This document shows, in pieces, positions 57,949 through 64,000 of a stretch of 64,000 nt of DNA. The translations under genes and the position numbers were made by a program. The number at the start of each line of letters is the position of its first letter. The stretch's first letter is position 1. Under the pieces are notes generated by a model. It saw only the letters and a list, made by a program, of their open reading frames with translations. It was not told where the DNA came from and did no database searches. Source of the DNA: Pilaira anomala (lineage: Eukaryota > Mucoromycota > Mucoromycetes > Mucorales > Mucoraceae); the NCBI GenBank assembly GCA_025716855.1, contig JAIXMQ010000053.1, positions 62,001 to 126,000 on the forward strand, given 5' to 3'.

Positions 57949-59392
57949 AATATTTATTAGAATAATGTGTATAGATTTTTTTTCTCTCTCTCTTGCTTTT
58001 TTTTTTTGTTTTTTGTTTTGTATTATTTACGTCTGCTTTTACATTTAAAGAATAAACTCTTTTTTTTTATTTATATATATACTACATACATGACTCTGAA
58101 ATAACGTCAATCAGTGGAGTACATGATACATTTCCCTTCTCTTCATCTTTCCAAAGTCCGAAGAAGAATGGCTGAAAACGGGTTTTCTCTCCTAAAACAA
58201 CTTTAAATCAATTTATTACAAATAGGATAAACACAATGCAATGAAAAGAACAGATGATGGGTACTTCTTTATTCGGTATAATTCTTGGCACGGAAGAGAG
58301 AGGGTAAAGGTTGTAATTCTTGGAACACACATACGTTATTTATCCATTTATATCCAAAACATTGACGTAAGTAAATACAAGATGGGGTACGCTTTTTCAT
58401 CGAAATCTTTCTCTCTCGTCCGTCATTTTGCCCTTAAATTGTTTTTATTTTTAGATGTGATATTTTGTTTAGCCCATGAGATTTTTGAGCTATTAGGTTG
58501 TATATTGTCCAATTTGTTGTTTTTTTAACATGATTTTACTTATTATACTTTTTTTTTTTTTTTATTACATTGGCTGCGTTATCATAATAAATTCAATACA
58601 AATGGCCTCATATTTTTTGTTGGTGTTGAAATGTTTGCCCGTTTTATGTTTTATGAGAAAAACTTCATCTTATATATAAAAGGGAACTTGTGACCACATG
58701 GAACCTCGGATTCCTGTATTGTTTGTGCTTTCGGAAACCAATTTTTTTTATGGTAGTTATTGATGACTTCACTGCTATAGACAAAATGTCCTTAGCATGG
58801 TTGCATAATTGAAATTTTAGCACTAGCATGTCATTTATGCTTTTTTTTTTACCGTACCATAGATTTATGTTGATTTTAGTTAAGCGCAATATAATTGACA
58901 GTTTCCTACACTGATCAATTACGTAAGATTTTATTTTTTTTCACATCCTAGTTACAAGTTTTGCAGTGTTACATGGTTACAATCGATTGCTTTGGCTTTA
59001 TCATTTTACATGATGAAAATTACAGGTCGGTATTATGGCGATAATAGTAGGCAAAATAAATCTTATAGAAAGTACTTCGCTCAAACTTTCTGATCTTTGG
59101 TATAATATGCTACTTGAAGTAATCAGAGGTTTTCACTTAGATTGTTATTTTAATGTAATGGAAATCGAATATCATAAAGCTCAATGTTTAGTGAACCTGT
59201 GTACTTATACAAATGTAGTGTAAATACAACCAGAGTGAAAGGGACTTTTTTTGTTTCAAATTTGTTTGGATTCGATACCCGACAGTTTTGTATAAATTTT
59301 TTTTTTAAAAGCAAATTTTTTTTTTGTTCTTTCTCACTGACTTTGTTTTTTTCCCCTTTCCAAAAGAAAAGAAATAACGTTATATTATTAAA
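57949..59392. other. intergenic
   Basis: Between the WBP2-like gene and RPS29. Short open frames (58241-58528, 59035-59223) show no domain and lack splice support. Confidence 0.5.
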
Positions 59393-59949
59393 ATGGCCCA
59401 CGCTAACGTTTGGAATTCTCACCCCAAGTCCTTCGGTAAGGGCTCTCGTGCCTGGTAAGTATATCGTTCCCATTTTATTTTTTTCGAATTTTTATTTTTA
59501 TCTTGAAAGAGTAAAAAAAAAAAGATAAAAATGAATAAAAAAAAAAAGAAGATAGCCTTTAAACATGATATAAGCCACCAAAAAAAAATAAAACGAGATG
59601 ACATACTCCAAAGCTTGATGTTGAAAAAAAAAAAAAAATAACAAAAGTGATATGGGATATGGGTGTTTTGTTTTATTTTTTGAGCGGTTGGCCGAGTACA
59701 TGATATTTATGAACGATAGTTGTATTTTGGTTACTAACATATTTTTTTTTTTTTTTTTTTTTTGCACTTTATAGTAGAGTTTGTGCTCACAGAGCTGGTT
59801 TGATTAGAAAGTACAACTTGAACATCTGTCGTCAATGTTTCCGTGAATATGCCAACGATATTGGTTTCCACAAGGTAAAGAAAAAGAATTTAGAACTTAG
59901 AAAAAGAAATCAATCGATTATTAACTTTCTCTCTTTTTAGTATCGTTAA
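59393..59949 (+). CDS. RPS29: 40S ribosomal protein uS14 (S29)
   Basis: Three exons (59393-59454, 59775-59874, 59941-59949) give 56 aa, the exact usual length. [19 protein letters not shown] is the uS14 N-terminus and CRVC...CRQC the four-cysteine zinc site. The sequence binds 18S rRNA in the head of the small subunit near the mRNA channel. The last exon codes for only Tyr-Arg-stop. The first intron of 320 nt is long for this window and may hold regulatory sequence or an embedded small RNA. Codon choice is biased as in eIF5A. Confidence 0.97.
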
Positions 59950-60992
59950 ATATTTTATTTCTTTGAAATTATATTTAATAGTAATAAACGTTTTCTCTTT
60001 TTCTTTTAAAAGATAAGAAATCAAATACATATAATATGAGACAATGTCAGAAGGCTGATTTTTAGCTTATATTATTGAGTGTATGGGTTGGGGGGGGTTT
60101 TTTTTTTAAAAAAAAGAATTGACATTCTTCAAATATACTTATTGAGAGATACTTCAATTGTAACTTTTTTTATAAGAAATATCTACATTTCTACTATTGT
60201 CTCTCAAATGTTAACCTTTCCTTCTTATTTCATATCTTTTTCATTCAGTAAGTATAATAGCATCTAAATCATCTCTTGTAGTTTATTTTATCTTCTATCT
60301 TTGTTTGATTTTTTTTCCCATTTAAATAGCACATAGTAGAGCATTGCGAGAAGTCTCTCTATAAAATTTTTTGAGTAAAATGTTTGCCTTACTCTAACAT
60401 TATTTTTTTCTGTTAATAATTGTATAGACATGAAGAATTGATTGATAAAAAATGTAGGCAATAATTAAACCTATCTTGTCGATATTAATTTAAATCGATC
60501 ACAAGAAAATGTTAGTTTTACATCAGGCCTATCTAACCACTGAAACTATGCTTGCTCTTTTGAAAAAGAATGCCATAGTTATTTGCCTTGCTCAAACTGC
60601 ACCGTTTTTTATTTTATATTTGTTCAACTCCTTAAATGATGGCGCTTACACGTTAAAGTTACCGTAGTTAAGATTTTTTCTAGTTAATAGAATAAAATAA
60701 AATGGAACTAATTACTGATTCATATAAAAAAAAGATATAGTCTACCAGTTGTCTATCAGTAAGTCAGTTACTACTGAAAATGACACTGCTAAAAGTAAAG
60801 GTTATCTCTTTGCATCTATTTGATTTGGTGGTACCAGCCATTCAGATATTTAAAGACCGTTGTGCTTTTTACGGGAATACACAAGATTAATTTGGTGTAA
60901 AAAAAAAAAAAAGTTTATATATTTGATTTTCTTGGTTACATCTCTTTTTTTTTCTTCTTTTCTTCTTTTCTTTACTATATAGAAATAAAACA
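59950..60992. other. intergenic
   Basis: 3' flank of RPS29 and promoter of SHO1, with a CTTTT-rich tract at 60940-60975 before the SHO1 start. No gene seen. Confidence 0.5.
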
Positions 60993-62162
60993 ATGCGTTT
61001 AACTTTAACACATATTAAAAAGAACCCAATCGTTTTGGTTTCGGTCATCATGTCACTGGTATAATATACGAAAAAAGAATAAGCAGTAATGAACAATACA
61101 ATTAATTTAAAAAAAAAAGATTGGCTGGATTATTGCATTTATTGGTGCTTGTATATTAGGTAGCAGTGCAGGTGGATTTTGGTGGACAGTGTTTTTTGAA
61201 TTATTCTTTCTTGGAGGATTATTTTTTACAATTTACAAGCAAATCTTTTATCAATATCGTGTCATGGTAAATATTTTTTATTTATTTATTTTTTTTATTC
61301 TTTTATTTTTTTTTTTTTTTTTTACAAAATTGAGAATTAATTTTCTGTAATATATAAAAAAAAAAAGTTTGCAATTTTATTAGGTATTAGTATTGCCATG
61401 TTGACTGGTAATATTAATGGATTAATGAATTGGTATACTGGTGGAGCACAAGCAGCAGGAGCAGGAGCAGTGATTCTTATTGTTATGCAGGTAAAATACA
61501 TATATCTATTTTGATAACCTATTTGTATATTCATTTTTTATTGAATAACTACTATATAGTATTTCTGGGTTATATTATATGGCAGTACAGAGGACTCAGC
61601 TGTGTATCAATTCGTTCACTCGGGTATTGTTTCCCCTGTATCACAAAATAATGTTCATCTTCATGGAAGTCCTAAGGAAAGTAAAATAGCATTATCTTCA
61701 CCTGAGGCACATAGTCATTTCAGTCAACATCATCATCAACCTTCTATCCAAAGTATCCATACACCCATCTCGCATCATAACCCTCCTCCAACTCCTACAC
61801 CAGCAGCTCATCAAACGCCCCAAGTACCCCAAGCTCAAAAGTTAATGGCCACTGCTCTTCACCCATGTTAGTAACTATTGTTCTCTCCTTGAATCTTATA
61901 AACTAACTATTCTACATGTATATAGATCAAGCTAACCCGGATGATCCTAATGAGCTTTCTTTTGTCAAAGATGAAGTATTAGAGATTTTAAATAAGAGTG
62001 GTAATTGGTGGCAAGCAAAGAAAGCGGATGGTACTATTGGTATTGTACCTTCCAACTACGTAAGTTCCTTTATAAATCTATATTTTACTCCTTTCATGTA
62101 CATTAATATTGATCTACCTGTTTGTTTTTTTTTTACTATGATATCTACAGTTTGCTCAATAA
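60993..62162 (+). CDS. SHO1: osmosensor Sho1
   Basis: Six exons (60993-61058, 61120-61266, 61368-61490, 61560-61866, 61926-62059, 62151-62162) sum to 262 aa. Four membrane spans (NPIVLVSVIMSL onward, GWIIAFIGAC, VFFELFFLGGLFFTIY, then two in exons 3-4) precede a His/Pro/Ser-rich cytosolic linker. The C-terminal SH3 domain reads ALHPYQANPDDPNELSF, WWQAKKADGTIGIVPSNY. Sho1 activates the HOG MAP-kinase branch by binding Pbs2 through this SH3. The start ATG and all splice phases agree. The linker PHQ-type repeats are longer than in some relatives. The final exon codes for Phe-Ala-Gln-stop. Confidence 0.93.
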
Positions 62163-62515
62163 GCCATTCTCTCTTTGTTAATACTACTCCCTAAAAAATT
62201 TTTTTTTTCGCCTTATACATCATAATATATATATTACACTTCTATTAATCATTTTTACTACATGGCAATAAAACAAAAAATAATAAAAGTTTTGTTACAC
62301 CTTTAATATCAAAAGTTTATTTAATGGAATTAACACATGTCTATGTATGTGTGTGTATTCATACTTGTTGAAAAAAAAAAAAGGATCAATTGAATTGATT
62401 TATAATGTGTGACACAAATTCAATAAATACTAGGGGCATTTGCACTTTGAAAAGGCTATTGTTCTTTGAAGGATCAGAATTAATGTCGTACCTATTTTTC
62501 GTTTTTTAAAAAATG
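62163..62515. other. intergenic
   Basis: AT-rich spacer between SHO1 and the transposon relic; nothing recognised. Confidence 0.5.
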
Positions 62516-64000
62516 TCAGATTACGATTGTAAATCTTCTATTTGATGCATTTTTTACATTTGTGTTTCGATCAAGTATACTTTGAATTGTTGCTTCTTTG
62601 ATACTCTCCAACTCTTCCTCATTTATTTGTCTTGCATTTTCAATATATGTGCGATAAGCTGCTAGCATATTTGTCATATTTTCCGTGGCGTTATCCAATA
62701 ATGTTGGTGTAGTTTCCAAACTCACTTGCTCTTCAACAACAACACTATTTTTCACAACTTCATCATTCCGTGCACTATTTTTAACATTATAAGTGACTTT
62801 TTGAAAAAAAAACTAAAAAGAAACAAAGCATAAGTTTAGCCACCTTGTTAAATAAATACAAACGCCATAAATATCTGTATGCAAATCAATTGTTGGATAT
62901 AATAAACGCTTGAGCGAAAACATATGTTTGAAGCTATGTTGGTTGAAAGTAAAGTCTCTGCAGTTGCAACTAATCATCTTATTTTCTCTAACCCTGATTT
63001 CGTAAATTCAATATGTTTTGAAAAAGATTGTACAGCATATGTTTCGGGATCAATATCGTTAATCATTTCTGGGATTAGATCCATTGCAAACTGTTCAGCA
63101 TCTTCTTTTTCTTCTTTCTTCAGGCCCCATTCTTCATACATTCAACATTAGTCTTTTGACATTTTGTTGGCAAACCTCGCCAACATCATTCACCAATACG
63201 TAAATTAATCCGTCAACCCTTCTATTTGGCTTTCTTTTCAAACAAGTTGTCTTCAATTGGTTATGCCAACTTTCGACATAGTTATTTGTTTCCATGCTTG
63301 TATAAACGGTTGGTTGATAACACGAAACCCATAAAACAAACGCATCTTTTGCGAAGTAAAAGGTTCTTACTATCTAATGAGTTCTATATATTCACCAAAT
63401 CGCTGAAGAAGATTGACAAGTTTTATGTTAAATTCAGAAGAGCTTCTCTCCCATACCATTTGCTTTAATGCCGCAATAATTGATCTATAAACCAATCCAT
63501 TAGTTTCAGAGCTACCAGTTTTGACAAGCTCACGTATTTTGGAAGACCATGCTCTAGCTACGTGAAAAAGACATCATTGTACTCGAGTTTCAGGAATACA
63601 GTACGAATAGCGTTCAATTCGACATTCGAAACATCGATTGTATTTAATCTTTTTTATATTGTTGCATCCTAAATTTGTTTAAAAAACTTAAGGATTCAAT
63701 AATAGGTGCAACAGCATGATTTGTTGTAAAACAATATGCAACTGGATAACCAGTACCAGTGATGGGGTGGCTAACAACAACCGTATATAACAAACAATTA
63801 TTGATATTATCAATCTTGTGCGTAGCATCTAAGCACCAATATGGGCATTGTAACTGATTATACACTTCATTTTGATTAATGACTTGGTCTCTGTGGACAA
63901 TATCTCCAGTGTTATTCTGACGATCAATTGTGAGAATATGGAAATTTTTTCAGTGTGTTTGTTCAATTTTAGTTGGATAGATACACGAACATCTCTACAC
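62516..64000 (-). pseudogene. MULE-type transposase relic, continues past the window
   Basis: The minus strand holds a decayed Mutator-like transposase. From the right edge leftward: YWCLDATHKIDNINNCLLY then VVVSHPITGTGYPVAYCF, matching the first catalytic block (D.THKT...L..VVV...TG.G.PVA); then broken frames; then TNNYVESWHNQLKTTCLKR with PNRRVDGLIYVLVND, the typical C-terminal block with its acidic residue. At least one frameshift and several stops lie between about 63240 and 63660. A tail open frame at 62516-62755 (NSVVVEEQVSLETTPTLLDN onward) is probably the transposase C-terminus or a linked ORF. Part of it lies beyond base 64000. Confidence 0.75.

Noticed and set aside
58241..58528. 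95-aa open frame between the WBP2-like gene and RPS29
   Set aside because: No recognisable motif, hydrophobic AT-driven composition and no splice context.

Overview
The window looks like nuclear DNA of an early-diverging filamentous fungus, most likely a Mucorales/Mucoromycota species. The base composition is very AT-rich and full of long A or T runs. Genes are close together and cut by many short introns (about 50-110 nt) with GTAAG-type donors and CTAAC/CTGAC/TTAAC branch sites. The proteins are fungal: a Sho1-type osmosensor, exocyst Sec10, an F-BAR RhoGAP, a CAS1-type O-acetyltransferase and dynactin p27. Function is assigned from motifs read directly in the translated exons; no database search was possible.

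Layout. 1-4.5 kb is a transposon graveyard with relics of a DIRS-like retroelement and a PIF/Harbinger transposase. 4.6-10 kb holds an unknown glycine-rich protein, casein kinase 2 alpha, an unknown 171-aa protein and a 32-aa zinc-knuckle microprotein. 10-15 kb has a repeat-containing spacer and an 8-exon unknown gene. 15-27 kb carries a CAS1-like acetyltransferase, SEC10, the mitochondrial rhomboid PCP1 and, divergent from it, dynactin subunit 6. A tRNA-Ser(AGA) lies at 28.0 kb and a 7-TM protein at 29.8 kb. 31.7-38.1 kb is a tandem array of three paralogous secreted low-complexity proteins. 41-48 kb has a peroxisomal ABCD transporter, an RGD1-like F-BAR/RhoGAP protein and eIF5A. 50-54 kb has a cytochrome P450 convergent with TRM6. 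57-62 kb has a WBP2/GRAM protein, ribosomal protein uS14 (RPS29) and SHO1. The right end is a decayed MULE-type transposase.

Most genes are unrelated housekeeping functions, as expected of a eukaryotic chromosome. Two convergent pairs (RGD1/eIF5A and P450/TRM6) and one tight divergent pair (PCP1/DCTN6, 132 bp) are evident.

The most interesting items are: (1) the cluster of three secreted proteins that share a signal peptide and a dibasic core built on LGHA(I/V)H but have completely different low-complexity tails, which looks like an undescribed family of Kex2-processed secreted proteins; (2) a 60-bp intron present a second time, almost identical, 1.9 kb away at an exon-intron-like boundary, suggesting intron copying; (3) a 6-nt microexon in the dynactin p27 gene; (4) G-quadruplex/telomere-like CCCCAACCCTAACCCC arrays between genes.
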